64,000 bases of DNA. It comes from DAIPXZ01 sp036782995 (GTDB lineage Bacteria; Bacillota; Clostridia; Saccharofermentanales; Saccharofermentanaceae). Below are positions 18,101 through 27,417 of the stretch, in pieces. A program made the translations under genes and the position numbers. The stretch lies in assembly GCA_036782995.1 (NCBI GenBank), contig DAIPXZ010000003.1, forward strand, positions 143,535-207,534, in the 5' to 3' direction. Within the stretch, counting starts at the first letter, position 1. The number at the start of each line of letters is the position of its first letter. The notes under the pieces are model-generated. The model made no database searches and was not told the DNA's origin. It saw nothing but the letters and a program-made list of their open reading frames with translations.

Positions 18101-18457
18101 GATACTATTCGAGATTTGGCTCTCAAATCGCGTGAAAAGTTAACGAAGCCATCCTTGATTGACGGCGAACCGAAGGACATGGCGGCGATTGGACGACATG
18201 CCATTCATGCCATTGAAAAGTCTTGTACATCGCTTTTTGAAGGGAAATTCGATCCGACCCCCGCAAAAATCGAGGGAAAACCAGCCGCTAGACAATGTAA
18301 GGACTGCGAGTATCGCATGGTTTGCAGCGGTTCATGGGAGAATCCGAGATACAGAAGAATTCCGAAGCTTCAGGATACGAGAGATGAAGGTGGCATGAAG
18401 AAAAAGGCCTACGATATTTTTTTGGAAAACATTAGTGAAGAGGAGAAAAACCGATGA
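15101..18457 (+). CDS. addB: ATP-dependent helicase/nuclease subunit B (AddB)
   Basis: Subunit of the AddAB helicase-nuclease that resects double-strand breaks, 1118 residues. The RecB-like nuclease domain is clear: GTILHRVMEL, RVLDYKTGNKKVEYDK, and the iron-sulfur staple formed by Cys773 (AACPYSYF) with Cys1066, Cys1069 and Cys1075 (CKDCEYRMVC). The N-terminal start MGLTVLYGEHPCDVSDD lies where Bacillus AddB has a Walker A loop (GRSGSGKT-like), and here that loop is not recognisable. The stop overlaps the addA start (ATGA). Start by TAGGAGG. Confidence 0.95.
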   Translation: MGLTVLYGEHPCDVSDDCLSRICDEAIAWPTRRGYLIVPEQSKADVERRYIEILTEKKKSIQSSGFMLIDIVSFSRFAYRIMSEVGGAPGYSPDVVAKSLLIYRILKEEKDNLTTLSAFSDNVGFVAKIDEVLGDFDRYGITGDMLLSLSLESESAGFRAKTHDFGLLMNRLAEKRAEYGFASDRNTLKQLISTLETVSKGEANADAWPLNRLRFLKDASIWVMGFAEDRFFTPEELKLISLLEVITEKVCVTALSHSTQDEDPTDITYFGKAAIRALRKEVRHPITLTKTETAKQRATGLVRLSSCFAARTNTTETDAPQKENKDIRLLLFQTPFEEISYIAATIRKRVALDGMRYRDFSIVLCDEEKYRTPLHAAFAEYGLDAFLDRRQALCATSWMRYVLALLDLAASGGKYQYLMTILKSGLCPCNDEAVSRFENYCLAYGLDKQSRIMRHSLYESEEGKAIWTEMSPVLQTIFTLSNCMAVSKSCKEKATILFDHLQTKGEIVDALAKEWADSLQREAALGLVASYQAMMDILVTLSGDLGDCDMEMENFRSTILIGMETQKAGAIPSFIDQIEVTTPSLGYKRRTKVMFIVGANRGNFPYSAISEGYLRGTERQMIAEKLCISFPNKAKDQVYKDFFTAYALLDCPTEQLYMTTLSNVEPSSVMRFAQEIMPELEIERILSLSMDDPRLYQKERLIDYLRTVILRVTNPSDDEFIEAIALWKKYFSGEKLFTADSVCHIQIPKSQMEERFHNRLTMSVSQIENYAACPYSYFAEKVLSLSKRREVTPEYTETGTILHRVMELAMQQMTHDYWMQGHKDTKAWIDQYLSADIPEWSRRLVRKAEAEGDYGYAKDEALKTETEMKLTRVASHTLEGMLYGLQNDNYVPRYFEWKFGEKEDGKLELSLPTGQNVTFRGTIDRVDINENEHSFRVLDYKTGNKKVEYDKLFAGLSVQLPAYTYVFGASHPEWLPKKAGYIHVSTSDTKDDTLEQDYKSDTIRDLALKSREKLTKPSLIDGEPKDMAAIGRHAIHAIEKSCTSLFEGKFDPTPAKIEGKPAARQCKDCEYRMVCSGSWENPRYRRIPKLQDTRDEGGMKKKAYDIFLENISEEEKNR

Positions 18458-21400
18458 AGCTGACAAAACAACAACAAGCTGTCGTTGATGCACCGCGTGG
18501 CAATATTTTGGTCAGTGCGGCAGCAGGATCGGGCAAAACCTCTGTCATGACGGAAAGAATCGCTCGCCGCATCATGAGTAAAGATCTCAGTGTAGATCGC
18601 ATGTTGGTCATGACATTTACCAATGCGGCAGCTGCAAATATGAGTGCAAAAATGGAGAAACGATTGCGTGCGGAGCTAAATAGTGCGTTATCAAATGAAC
18701 AAAGGCAATACATCAATGAACAAATCTCTCTTTTGCCAGCGGCTCATATCTCGACGATTCATGCATTTTGCAATGAAGTAATCGGCAATTTCAGTTTTGA
18801 GGCCCGTGATCAGCAAGGGGAACTTCTCATTCTTCCGGGAAGCGCTATTCTCGACCAAGTGCGCACAAATGAGCTGTTGAGTGAATCATTTGATGAAGTT
18901 TTTCGAAAAATATACGATCTCTATCTTGAGGCTCGTAAGGAGCAGCCGGAGACTCCTTCTGACGACCTGACTGCTCCGGTAAAAGGGCAATCAAATAGAA
19001 TCATCTCCGAACAATCCTTTGGCGGGCAAGCTGTACCGCATTTCGGTACGAGCGGATTTCCTTTTACCTTGGATGACGAAAAGCTTCTGTTTTTTGACTG
19101 GACAGAGTCGATGACACAGATGATTACGGCCTTTGGCGGTAAGCGCGATAACGATAGCCTAAAAGAAGAGATGGGCAAGCAATTAGCGTATTTGCGAAGT
19201 CTTCCGGATTATGAAAAATGGGTACAAAAGGCATTGCAAAAGAAGAAGTTTGCGGCATTTCATTTCTCGGAATCGGATACCGCGAAGCAGATACTCGCTC
19301 ATATCGATGCACTTTTCGAGCGTTGTATGCCTGTGGTTCGTGAGCTTCAAAAAGCTGTGGATGATGTTATCTTTGTGAAAAAAGGAAATGAAGAGCGACG
19401 CGCTTCTTTTCATGCGTGGTTTGATGCCGTCGAAACCGCATATCAGAAACGACAATCGAAGGCTTTCCAGACGTATGCAGATTTCTATGAGTACGCGCAA
19501 ACGTATTCTTCTATGGATTTTCCGACATATCGAAAGAATCAGGATTCTGCTTTGTTGGATTTCGATGCGAAGATTGCACCATTTTGGGAAATTGCTTATG
19601 CATTGTTTGGAAAAACAGCGAACAAGACGCGTTTAAAGAACGAAAGCGAGGGTACACCGCGATTCTTCTTCGGAAAAAGTGAAGCACAGACAGAAGAAGA
19701 GCTTCAACATATGGTGCCCTATTATTCTCGCTATTTTGAAGTTATTTTGGCTGTGGATGCGTTGTATAAAGAGAAAAAACGTGCGATTCATAGTATCGAT
19801 TTTGCCGATCAGGAACAAATTGCATTAGCGTTATTGCGAAAAGAAGAAGTCGCAGGCTATTATCGTGAGCTTTTCGACGAAATCTATATTGATGAGTACC
19901 AAGACAACAGTGGAGTGCAGGATGCCATCGTTGGAAGGATTTCGAAGGATAATGTCTTTTTTGTCGGTGACGTGAAGCAAAGCATTTATCGATTCCGTCA
20001 TGCAAAACCGGAGATGTTCATGAAACGTCGTGCTTCCTACGCGAAGCACGAGAACGGCACATTATTTGAACTGAACAGTAACTTTCGAAGTGTCCCTGGC
20101 GTCATCGCGTTCGTCAATGATCTTTTCTTTCAACTGATGAGTGAATCGTATGCAGGCATCGAATATGATGAGTCACACATGTTAATAGCCAATCGAGATG
20201 CACAAAATGACGGCGAGGCGACTTGCGAGCTCTTGCTTGTCGAACATGCCGACATTTCCGATGCTACGCCTGAAAATGGCAGAGCTGATGATTCTGCGGA
20301 CGAAAATGCTACGGAAATCGAGGACTCTTCATCAGCTCCAGAAGAGGAAGATTCAACACGAATCGATTGTGAAGCGTTGGCTATTGCGAAGAAGCTCCAA
20401 AGTCTGGCGCAAAGAGAGGATTTTTCATGGTCACAATGTGTGGTCATGACGGCGACGAATGCATCGGCTTCCAGTGTTGCAAAGAAGCTGCAGGAATGTG
20501 GTATTCCGGCGCAAGGCCCATCCATCGAAGACATTTTTTCCAACCGAGATATTCATTTGTGGCTCAACTTGATGCGTGTTACGGATAATCCGATGCAAGA
20601 TATTCCTTTTGCATCTGTATTGAAAGCCCCTTTCCAGCAAACCGGATATACCGATGCGGATTTGATGGAGATTTACTTAAAAGGCCACATCAAACAGGAT
20701 ACGAATGCCGGCACGAAAACACTTCTTTATCACCGTGTGACAGCCTATATCGATGAGCATCAGGACCTATTGGCTTTTCGTCTCAATCAAACCATGGAAT
20801 GGCTCCGTCAATTGAAAAAGATGTCGATGCAAATGACACTTTCCGAATGGCTGATGCATACATATGTGCAAACCCGCTACCTCGATACGATTTCCTCGCA
20901 GGCCAGTTATGAATCACGCAAGAATGCGTTGATTGCATTCCGCGAATGGGCGGGCTCATTTGACCGTTCTCGTCGTACCGGCCTTTATACATTCGTGCAG
21001 TATGTAGAGGCCCTAGTCAAGCAAAAAGCTAAGACGACGGATATTGAGCTCTCCGATCCGGTAGAAAATGTTGTTAGTTGTATGACAATTCATAAGAGCA
21101 AGGGTCTCGAGTTCGAATATGTTTTTCTTTGTGGTATGGATCGAAAGACAACGCACGCCGGGAGCTCGAAGGTATTGCTTTCCGAAAATGGTGACATCGC
21201 CTCTTCATATTACGATAATGATGCGGCACTTTATTTTGATACGCACGACTATTTCTTGTTAAAACGCCGTGAATTCCTGGCGGAACAAGCCGAGCTGTTA
21301 CGCGTGCTTTATGTCGCATTTACACGTGCGATGAATCGATTGTTTATTGTTTGCGATTTGAAGCGTGGTAAGCAAGATGAGCTGGATGGATTCTCGTCCA

Positions 21401-22443
21401 TCGGGAAAATTTTCACACTCCGTGAGGAACATATTCCCGATACGCTCATGGAGAAGCTTAATAACCATTGGAAAATGACCGTTGCCGGATTGATTCGTAA
21501 TCCGAAAACGCCCGTATTCCGTCTTTTTCCGTCGCTTTCCGAGGCGAACCAAGCGGTTTTTTCTTCGGTTGCTACGAAACGCACCTCCGATGTGGCATAT
21601 CAATTCATTTCACATTCTTCGGTGCTGGAAATACCCAAAGAAAACATGCAAGATGCGTCAAAGCTTGACTGCGATGTTAACCATTTCATGCAAGTGACGG
21701 ATGTGGACACTGTTCTTGCTTCATCGCAATGGTGTTCGTTCACCGAACAGCTCCTCGCTTCTGATAAAGTGAAGCCGGAAATGAATGTGCCATCCAAAAC
21801 AACGGTAAGTGAAATGAAGCGACTCTTAAGTGATTCGGGAGACGAAGAAGGACGTGCAGCGTCAATCAATTTGCATGTTCGAGATTATTCAACGGTTGCA
21901 TCCGGACAAATGGATGCAGCAACGAAGGGAACACTTCTTCATAGCGTGTGGCAATATCTCGATTATTCGTCGCTTTATACACGACGAGATTCGATTGATT
22001 GGCATGCCGAAATACAAAGATTAAGTGAATACAAAATGATTCTTCCCGATCATATGGATATCGTTCTTAAATATGAAAAGCAGCTCGATGCCTTTACTCG
22101 AAGCGAGCTATGCGCGCGTATCGTGGCGTCGGAATCTCGAAAAGAATGTGGACCGTATAAGGAGATTCCTTTTGCACTTGCGCATCCGACCGAAGACGGT
22201 TCATTTACGCTCGTGCAAGGTATGATTGATTGCTGGTTTGTCGATGATGATGGGCAGGCAGTATTAATCGACTATAAGTCGGATCGGTTATCCGGTACGT
22301 ATGAGGAGAGAGTCGACACACTTCGAAATAAATATGCTGTTCAATTGGATACGTATGCTAAGGCGATAACGGCGGCGACGGGGAAGATTGTTAAAGAGAA
22401 GACGATATGGTCGATTGAGGACGCGTGCGCTTACTCTCTCTGA
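18454..22443 (+). CDS. addA: ATP-dependent helicase/nuclease subunit A (AddA)
   Basis: UvrD-type helicase plus RecB-type nuclease of 1329 residues, somewhat longer than the usual ~1200-1250. Walker A is SAAAGSGKTSVM near the N-terminus. Other helicase motifs include DEYQDNSGVQ, GDVKQSIYRFRHA, NFRSV and MTIHKSKGLEF. Its nuclease domain has GTLLHSVWQY and AVLIDYKSDR. An acidic low-complexity insertion (about residues 605-640, rich in Asp, Glu and Ser) accounts for part of the extra length. Its 3' end overlaps tRNA deaminase tadA on the opposite strand by about 53 bp. Confidence 0.97.
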   Translation: MKLTKQQQAVVDAPRGNILVSAAAGSGKTSVMTERIARRIMSKDLSVDRMLVMTFTNAAAANMSAKMEKRLRAELNSALSNEQRQYINEQISLLPAAHISTIHAFCNEVIGNFSFEARDQQGELLILPGSAILDQVRTNELLSESFDEVFRKIYDLYLEARKEQPETPSDDLTAPVKGQSNRIISEQSFGGQAVPHFGTSGFPFTLDDEKLLFFDWTESMTQMITAFGGKRDNDSLKEEMGKQLAYLRSLPDYEKWVQKALQKKKFAAFHFSESDTAKQILAHIDALFERCMPVVRELQKAVDDVIFVKKGNEERRASFHAWFDAVETAYQKRQSKAFQTYADFYEYAQTYSSMDFPTYRKNQDSALLDFDAKIAPFWEIAYALFGKTANKTRLKNESEGTPRFFFGKSEAQTEEELQHMVPYYSRYFEVILAVDALYKEKKRAIHSIDFADQEQIALALLRKEEVAGYYRELFDEIYIDEYQDNSGVQDAIVGRISKDNVFFVGDVKQSIYRFRHAKPEMFMKRRASYAKHENGTLFELNSNFRSVPGVIAFVNDLFFQLMSESYAGIEYDESHMLIANRDAQNDGEATCELLLVEHADISDATPENGRADDSADENATEIEDSSSAPEEEDSTRIDCEALAIAKKLQSLAQREDFSWSQCVVMTATNASASSVAKKLQECGIPAQGPSIEDIFSNRDIHLWLNLMRVTDNPMQDIPFASVLKAPFQQTGYTDADLMEIYLKGHIKQDTNAGTKTLLYHRVTAYIDEHQDLLAFRLNQTMEWLRQLKKMSMQMTLSEWLMHTYVQTRYLDTISSQASYESRKNALIAFREWAGSFDRSRRTGLYTFVQYVEALVKQKAKTTDIELSDPVENVVSCMTIHKSKGLEFEYVFLCGMDRKTTHAGSSKVLLSENGDIASSYYDNDAALYFDTHDYFLLKRREFLAEQAELLRVLYVAFTRAMNRLFIVCDLKRGKQDELDGFSSIGKIFTLREEHIPDTLMEKLNNHWKMTVAGLIRNPKTPVFRLFPSLSEANQAVFSSVATKRTSDVAYQFISHSSVLEIPKENMQDASKLDCDVNHFMQVTDVDTVLASSQWCSFTEQLLASDKVKPEMNVPSKTTVSEMKRLLSDSGDEEGRAASINLHVRDYSTVASGQMDAATKGTLLHSVWQYLDYSSLYTRRDSIDWHAEIQRLSEYKMILPDHMDIVLKYEKQLDAFTRSELCARIVASESRKECGPYKEIPFALAHPTEDGSFTLVQGMIDCWFVDDDGQAVLIDYKSDRLSGTYEERVDTLRNKYAVQLDTYAKAITAATGKIVKEKTIWSIEDACAYSL

Positions 22444-22918
22444 GCTCTTTAAAGAAAGAGGTTAGCATAGTACTCGCCTCATTTTCCAGAATCCCGCCAG
22501 TATATTCCACGTGATGATTATGCGGTAAATCAAAAATGTGATTCACGGAGACTACCGCTCCGCCCTTCGGGTCGAATGCACCAAAATAGACGTGACGAAT
22601 ATGGGATTGAATGATAGCGCCCGCGCACATGTAGCAGGGCTCCAGTGTGACAAACAAATCGCAATCGAAGAGATGCCATGCGCCCATCTTTTTACACGCT
22701 TTTGATATGGCAATCATCTCGGCATGAAGGGTCGCATCTTTCTTGGTTTGACGCAAATTGTGTGCGGTGGCAATGATTTTACCGTCATGAACGATGACCG
22801 CTCCAATGGGTGCTTCACCAATGGCGGCGGCTTTTTCTGCTTCGCGAAGAGCTCTTCGCATGATTTTCTCGGCGAAAAGTGATTCTTCGAAAGATATTTC
22901 ATCCGACGGAATTGCCAT
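22391..22918 (-). CDS. tadA: tRNA(adenine34) deaminase TadA
   Basis: Zinc deaminase converting A34 to inosine in tRNA-Arg(ACG). It has 175 residues from the start at 22918, chosen because GAAAGGG lies just upstream; an in-frame ATG at 22969 is less likely. The zinc-site motifs are HAEM (catalytic Glu) and EPCYMCAGA. Substrate-loop residues HIRHVYFGAFDPKGGAV match TadA. The protein is not related to the pilus ATPase also called TadA in this window. Its natural substrate, tRNA-Arg with anticodon ACG, is encoded at 56824. Confidence 0.95.
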   Translation of the reverse strand: MAIPSDEISFEESLFAEKIMRRALREAEKAAAIGEAPIGAVIVHDGKIIATAHNLRQTKKDATLHAEMIAISKACKKMGAWHLFDCDLFVTLEPCYMCAGAIIQSHIRHVYFGAFDPKGGAVVSVNHIFDLPHNHHVEYTGGILENEASTMLTSFFKELRESKRTRPQSTISSSL

Positions 22919-23018
22919 TTTGGTGCCCTTTCTCAAAGCTAATTTGACCCGATTGCGTTTCGTCCGCAAAATCGGACGAAAAAAAACGGGAAGTATTTGA
23001 AAAAAGTGGGGAATATGT

Positions 23019-23047
23019 TTGCGTATAGCACGCCAAACGTTTATAAT
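23019..23047 (+). promoter_or_regulatory. Sigma-A promoter
   Basis: TTGCGT at 23019-23024 and a perfect TATAAT at 23042-23047 are 17 bp apart, upstream of the zinc-ribbon protein gene. Confidence 0.75.
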
Positions 23048-23110
23048 ATACTCTGCTTACTTGTGGAATTATACCCTTTTGTGAGCGAATATGCAAAGGA
23101 TGGTTATCTG

Positions 23111-23845
23111 ATGGCTACAGCACACGGTATTTGTAAGAATTGTGGTTCGTTAATTGTATTGGATTCCAAAGAAGAATTATGTGAATGTTTATTTTGCGAT
23201 TGCGTTTTTCCTGCAGAGGAGGCTATTCGCATCTACAATAATCCGGAAGGCGTGACTTTCCCGAACGAAAAGCAACCAAAACGTGAAGGTGTTAAACGTT
23301 ATAATGCGACACCGGTTTTCACTGATCCGATTCCCGCTGCAATCAAGAGTAGTGCAAAGACAGATGGGAACAATAACGGAGAGAAGCTTTTCGAGATTAC
23401 TGCCAAGGACGTTAAGGCACCTAAGAAAGTGAAGATTATCATCGCCGCGGCTTGCACGGGCTTCGTGGTTTTAATTGTTTCGATTTTCCTGCCGCTTTAT
23501 TTATCACGCATGTCACATCGCGACGCAATCACCAAGCGAATTGATGAATGCTTTACCGATATCACGGTGGATGTTACCGAGGAGAACGGATATGCTGTCG
23601 GGTATCGCTTGGGTGGTCAGACAAATGGTGAATTCACAGTAATTACCAATGACACATTGAATGATGCTAAGGCACTTGCCGTATATGAGGCATATTGCGC
23701 ATTACGCGCTGACGAATACGGGTATGATTCCTCGGATAAGGCCTATGATGATGTAACAGTCACCATTTATTCAAACGAAGCATCGTATACCATCGATGAT
23801 GGCGGAAAGGTCTCATCGACAGCTTATGAATCAGAGGAGAATTAA
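23111..23845 (+). CDS. Zinc-ribbon, single-pass membrane protein, unknown function
   Basis: I do not recognise the family. The protein has 244 residues from the ATG preceded by AAAGGATGG. The N-terminal ~40 residues hold a CKNCG motif and a second cluster CECLFCDC, a probable zinc ribbon facing the cytoplasm. A basic stretch (KAPKKVK) leads into one hydrophobic helix (about residues 117-139). The C-terminal ~100 residues should lie outside the membrane. It has its own promoter and sits ahead of the sigma factor gene, but nothing else ties it to a pathway. Confidence 0.7.
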   Translation: MATAHGICKNCGSLIVLDSKEELCECLFCDCVFPAEEAIRIYNNPEGVTFPNEKQPKREGVKRYNATPVFTDPIPAAIKSSAKTDGNNNGEKLFEITAKDVKAPKKVKIIIAAACTGFVVLIVSIFLPLYLSRMSHRDAITKRIDECFTDITVDVTEENGYAVGYRLGGQTNGEFTVITNDTLNDAKALAVYEAYCALRADEYGYDSSDKAYDDVTVTIYSNEASYTIDDGGKVSSTAYESEEN

Positions 23846-24011
23846 TCCTTTTTCGAGTGGAACCGGATTCATACCTCAATGACCAACGCGCCATTGCCCA
23901 TATGGCACACAAGAAGTGATTTTTACGCGCTTACGGTATTGTTGAATGAATTGATGAAAGTCGAATCGAGGATGTTTCGATAGCGAATCTTTACAGAATA
24001 AGGAGTTATTT

Positions 24012-25079
24012 ATGGCCAGTGATTTTTCATTTATATTGCAAAAGTTGGAAAACAAGGCGGCTGCAAACGCAAATTCCATTTCTTCCATAGACATCATGAA
24101 TGCCATCGACGAGAACGGCGGTGACCCGGAATTGGTCGATAAGCTATTCGACGAACTCGAAGCAAAGGGCGTAAATGTCACGGCAGAAACGAGCGTCGAA
24201 GATGATGCCATCCGCGATATTGATTTAAATGCAGGTACACAAGAAAGTGCCGGTATGGATGACCCCGTTCGCATGTATTTGAAGGAAATCGGAAAGGTTT
24301 CTTTGCTTACTGCAGAACAGGAACAGAATTTGGCGCAACGCATGTTGACTGGTGACGAAGAGGCAAAAGAACAATTAATCGAAGCGAACCTTCGCTTGGT
24401 CGTATCGATTGCAAAACGTTATCTCGGACGCGGCATGCACTTCCTTGATTTGATTCAAGAGGGTAATTTAGGTCTTATTAAGGCGGTTGATAAGTTCGAC
24501 CATACGAAGGGATTTAAGTTCAGTACATATGCGACATGGTGGATTCGCCAAGCGATTACGCGTGCAATTGCCGACCAAGCAAGAACTATCCGTATCCCTG
24601 TTCATATGGTAGAAACGATTAACCGTTTGGTTCGTGAGCAACGTACATTGATTCAGGAACTAGGCCGTGAGCCTACTGTTGAGGAGCTGGCGGAACGTAT
24701 GTCAATGTCAGTCGAGAAGGTACGTGAAATACAAAAGATTTCGCAAGAACCGGTATCTCTTGAGAAGCCGATCGGCGAAGAAGAAGATAGTCACTTAGGC
24801 GACTTCATTCCGGATGATGACGCTATGTCACCAGCGGATCAGGTAGCTTATACCTTGCTAAAAGAACAGCTTCTCGAAGCAATGAACAGCCTGACATCCC
24901 GTGAGGAAAAGGTTCTTCGTCTCCGCTTCGGACTTGATGACGGACGCCAGCGTACCTTGGAGGAAGTTGGTCGTGAATTTAACGTTACTCGTGAACGTAT
25001 TCGTCAAATCGAAGCAAAGGCATTACGTAAGCTACGTCACCCGAGCCGTAGCAAGAAGCTAAAAGACTACATCGATTAA
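24012..25079 (+). CDS. rpoD: Primary sigma factor (RpoD/SigA)
   Basis: Housekeeping sigma-70 of 355 residues, a short form with only ~75 residues before region 1.2 (DDPVRMYLKEIGKVSLLT). Region 2 shows NLRLVVSIAKRYLGRGM, DLIQEGNLGLIKAVDKFD and YATWWIRQAITRAIADQ (-10 recognition). Region 3 starts HMVETINRL. Region 4.2 is TLEEVGREFNVTRERIRQIEAKALRKLRHP (-35 recognition). dnaG, a frequent neighbour, is not upstream. The start codon follows AAGGAG. Confidence 0.98.
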   Translation: MASDFSFILQKLENKAAANANSISSIDIMNAIDENGGDPELVDKLFDELEAKGVNVTAETSVEDDAIRDIDLNAGTQESAGMDDPVRMYLKEIGKVSLLTAEQEQNLAQRMLTGDEEAKEQLIEANLRLVVSIAKRYLGRGMHFLDLIQEGNLGLIKAVDKFDHTKGFKFSTYATWWIRQAITRAIADQARTIRIPVHMVETINRLVREQRTLIQELGREPTVEELAERMSMSVEKVREIQKISQEPVSLEKPIGEEEDSHLGDFIPDDDAMSPADQVAYTLLKEQLLEAMNSLTSREEKVLRLRFGLDDGRQRTLEEVGREFNVTRERIRQIEAKALRKLRHPSRSKKLKDYID

Positions 25080-25111
25080 TACCCGTTAAAGACAGGTCTT
25101 TTGGGGGTACC

Positions 25112-26452
25112 ATGAAGAAATTATCATTCATAAAGGGAATGCTGCCAGCGGACGGCTTAGATTTTGCGCACAAGCGCTTGGTCATGAAGGAAGCCGTTTT
25201 GGAAGTGTTCACTCCCAAAGAGGTCATTTTGCCAATGGTCCAGCATCACGGACGTGCTGCAATTCCGGTTGTAGCCGTTGGCGATTCTGTGACTTGCGGA
25301 CAAATGATTGCGCGAGAAGACGGGAACTTAAGTGCTCCCGTTCACGCAAGCTGCTCCGGTATCGTTACCAAAATTGATTTGATTCGCTTGCCGAATCGTA
25401 TCCAGTGCAAGGCCATTTGGATAAAAAACGATTTGCGCCGACGCGTATCTCCTAACATCACGCCCCGACAAAATCCGGACATGATGAAACCGGACGCGAT
25501 TCGGTCATTGCTATTTGCCTCAGGCATAGTTGGAATGGGCGGAGAGGGATATCCGACATATGCCAAGTGTCTACGTGCGCAGGCCTTCGGAGTACGTACA
25601 TTAGTTGTCAACGTGACGCAAAGCGAGCCGTTTTTGGCATGTGATTTACACATAGTACGCACAACAGCGGATAAGGTGCTTTTCGGTGCCGCTGCCTTAG
25701 CAGGCGCGACCGGTGCAAAAAGAATCGTTTTTTGCATCGAAGATGCATGGAATGAAGAAATCATTAGCATACAAAATGCCATTGCAAAAATACGTGATCA
25801 GTATATAGATCGTTCTTTTGGAATAAAGGTTTTTCGTTCCCGTTTCCCGCAAGGCTGCCAGCAGCTATTGATGAAAGCGTTGTTTGATGTCGAAATATCG
25901 CCAGATCAATTGCCGGAAGTTGCATGTAAGACGGTGATTTTTAACACATCGACTTGTTATGCGGTCTCCGAAATGATTGAACGTAATCAACCACTCACAT
26001 CACGCGTGGTTACCATATCCGGTGATACCATGACTGGTCACAATGTAGTTGTGCCAATAGGTACGACGGTTGACGAGCTTCTCGAGCGTGTACCGGGGGC
26101 GCATTCGGCACAACGTGTCGTATGGGGCGGGGCGATGACGGGCGTGGCGTTACACGATTTAAAGGTACCCATTATCAAGACGACAACTGCAATCTCCGTG
26201 ATTCGTGGATACGAGCCGGCACTTACACCTTGCATTCATTGTGGTGCGTGTACACATGCTTGCCCAGTCGGATTAGAACCAAACTATATCAATCGATTTA
26301 TTGAGATGGGGGCGTCAGAAGCCTTGGCATCCGAATCGATTCAGGCATGTATTGCTTGTGGAGCCTGCTCCTATGTATGCCCAGCTGGTATCGCTCTCTC
26401 TACCAATATTGCAAAGGCAGCCTATCGTATCAGAAAGAGAGGTTCCATATGA
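25112..26452 (+). CDS. rnfC: RnfC-like subunit of an Rnf-type electron transport complex
   Basis: Peripheral NADH/FMN and iron-sulfur subunit, 446 residues. Two complete 4Fe-4S motifs lie near the C-terminus: CIHCGACTHACPVG and CIACGACSYVCPAG. The nucleotide-binding glycine loop reads GMGGEGYPTYAK. The following family motif, usually close to NGAECEPYLT, reads NVTQSEPFLA, so the NADH/FMN site is divergent. The N-terminal barrel-sandwich part (VAVGDSVTCGQMIA) is standard. First gene of a four-gene operon, 32 bp after rpoD, overlapping rnfD by ATGA. Confidence 0.9.
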   Translation: MKKLSFIKGMLPADGLDFAHKRLVMKEAVLEVFTPKEVILPMVQHHGRAAIPVVAVGDSVTCGQMIAREDGNLSAPVHASCSGIVTKIDLIRLPNRIQCKAIWIKNDLRRRVSPNITPRQNPDMMKPDAIRSLLFASGIVGMGGEGYPTYAKCLRAQAFGVRTLVVNVTQSEPFLACDLHIVRTTADKVLFGAAALAGATGAKRIVFCIEDAWNEEIISIQNAIAKIRDQYIDRSFGIKVFRSRFPQGCQQLLMKALFDVEISPDQLPEVACKTVIFNTSTCYAVSEMIERNQPLTSRVVTISGDTMTGHNVVVPIGTTVDELLERVPGAHSAQRVVWGGAMTGVALHDLKVPIIKTTTAISVIRGYEPALTPCIHCGACTHACPVGLEPNYINRFIEMGASEALASESIQACIACGACSYVCPAGIALSTNIAKAAYRIRKRGSI

Positions 26453-27417
26453 TTCAAAAACAATTGGCACCTCATATTCATGCGTCACAAAATGCGTCAG
26501 AACGTTATCTCAATATGTGCGTTGCATTGATGCCTTGCATCGTCTCCGCGATATTCTATTATGGCATACGAGCCATCATTCTTTTGGCTGTTGGTGCATT
26601 GTCTTTTTTTACTTCTGACTATCTTTTCGCGAAATACCTACGCAAAGAAACAATGGAGCAATATGACCAAAGTTCGTTTGTTAGTGGGATACTTTTGGTG
26701 TTGATGGTGCCGGCCTCCACATCCATATGGGCGTTGCTCGTTGGGATTCTCTTCGCCTCGTTCTTCGGGAAGCAATGCTTCGGCGGTGTCGGATGTAATG
26801 TATTTAATCCGGCACTTCTCGGTCGTGCCTTCTTGGAATTGTTTTTTCCAAATCAAATGACACCTGTCGAATATCCGGGTATTTTTTCGCTTCGTACAGA
26901 TACACTTCTTACTGGGGCAACATCGAACGTCGTTACCGATCAATCAGCATCAACAATTATGGAGACACTGTCTGGCCGTTATTCCGGAATGATGGGCGTT
27001 GCATCAATTGTTCTGATTGGCTTATCCATCGTATATCTTTTGGTGCGCAAGCTTTATAAGCCGGAAGCACCGCTTGCGTATTTATTTGTTGTTGTCTTGG
27101 GCTACTTTCCGGCTTGCTGGGGACAGTTTTCATTCGAGCATTTCCTTTTTTGGTTGACATCGGGCGGCTTCGTTTTTATTGCTGCCTTTGCTCTTTCCGA
27201 TTGTACAACGATGCCAATTTGCAAGAGTGGTCGTATCGTTTTCGGTGTTGGAGCAGGAATATTAGCCGTCTTCCTCAATCGATTTACATATCCAGTTCTT
27301 GGCATGGTATTTCCGGTATTAATGATGAATATGATTACACCAATTTTCGATTTTTACATTCGTCCGCGAGTTTTTGGTAAGCAGCAATGGTATGAAAAGA
27401 AGGGGGAAAGCGTATGA
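26449..27417 (+). CDS. rnfD: RnfD-like membrane flavoprotein subunit
   Basis: Integral membrane subunit (322 residues, about 9-10 helices) that in Rnf and Nqr complexes carries a covalent FMN on a threonine. The flavin-attachment motif is recognisable as LLTGAT (about residue 160), and the FNPALLGRAFLELFFP and FALSDCTTMP segments fit the family. The start ATG overlaps the rnfC stop. The open frame extends upstream inside rnfC without support. The stop overlaps the next start, so the four genes are tightly coupled. Confidence 0.88.
   Translation: MIQKQLAPHIHASQNASERYLNMCVALMPCIVSAIFYYGIRAIILLAVGALSFFTSDYLFAKYLRKETMEQYDQSSFVSGILLVLMVPASTSIWALLVGILFASFFGKQCFGGVGCNVFNPALLGRAFLELFFPNQMTPVEYPGIFSLRTDTLLTGATSNVVTDQSASTIMETLSGRYSGMMGVASIVLIGLSIVYLLVRKLYKPEAPLAYLFVVVLGYFPACWGQFSFEHFLFWLTSGGFVFIAAFALSDCTTMPICKSGRIVFGVGAGILAVFLNRFTYPVLGMVFPVLMMNMITPIFDFYIRPRVFGKQQWYEKKGESV

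Noticed and set aside
22919..22969. Upstream ATG (22969) as start of tRNA deaminase TadA
   Set aside because: It adds 17 basic residues not typical of TadA, and the ribosome site GAAAGGG sits just before the ATG at 22918.
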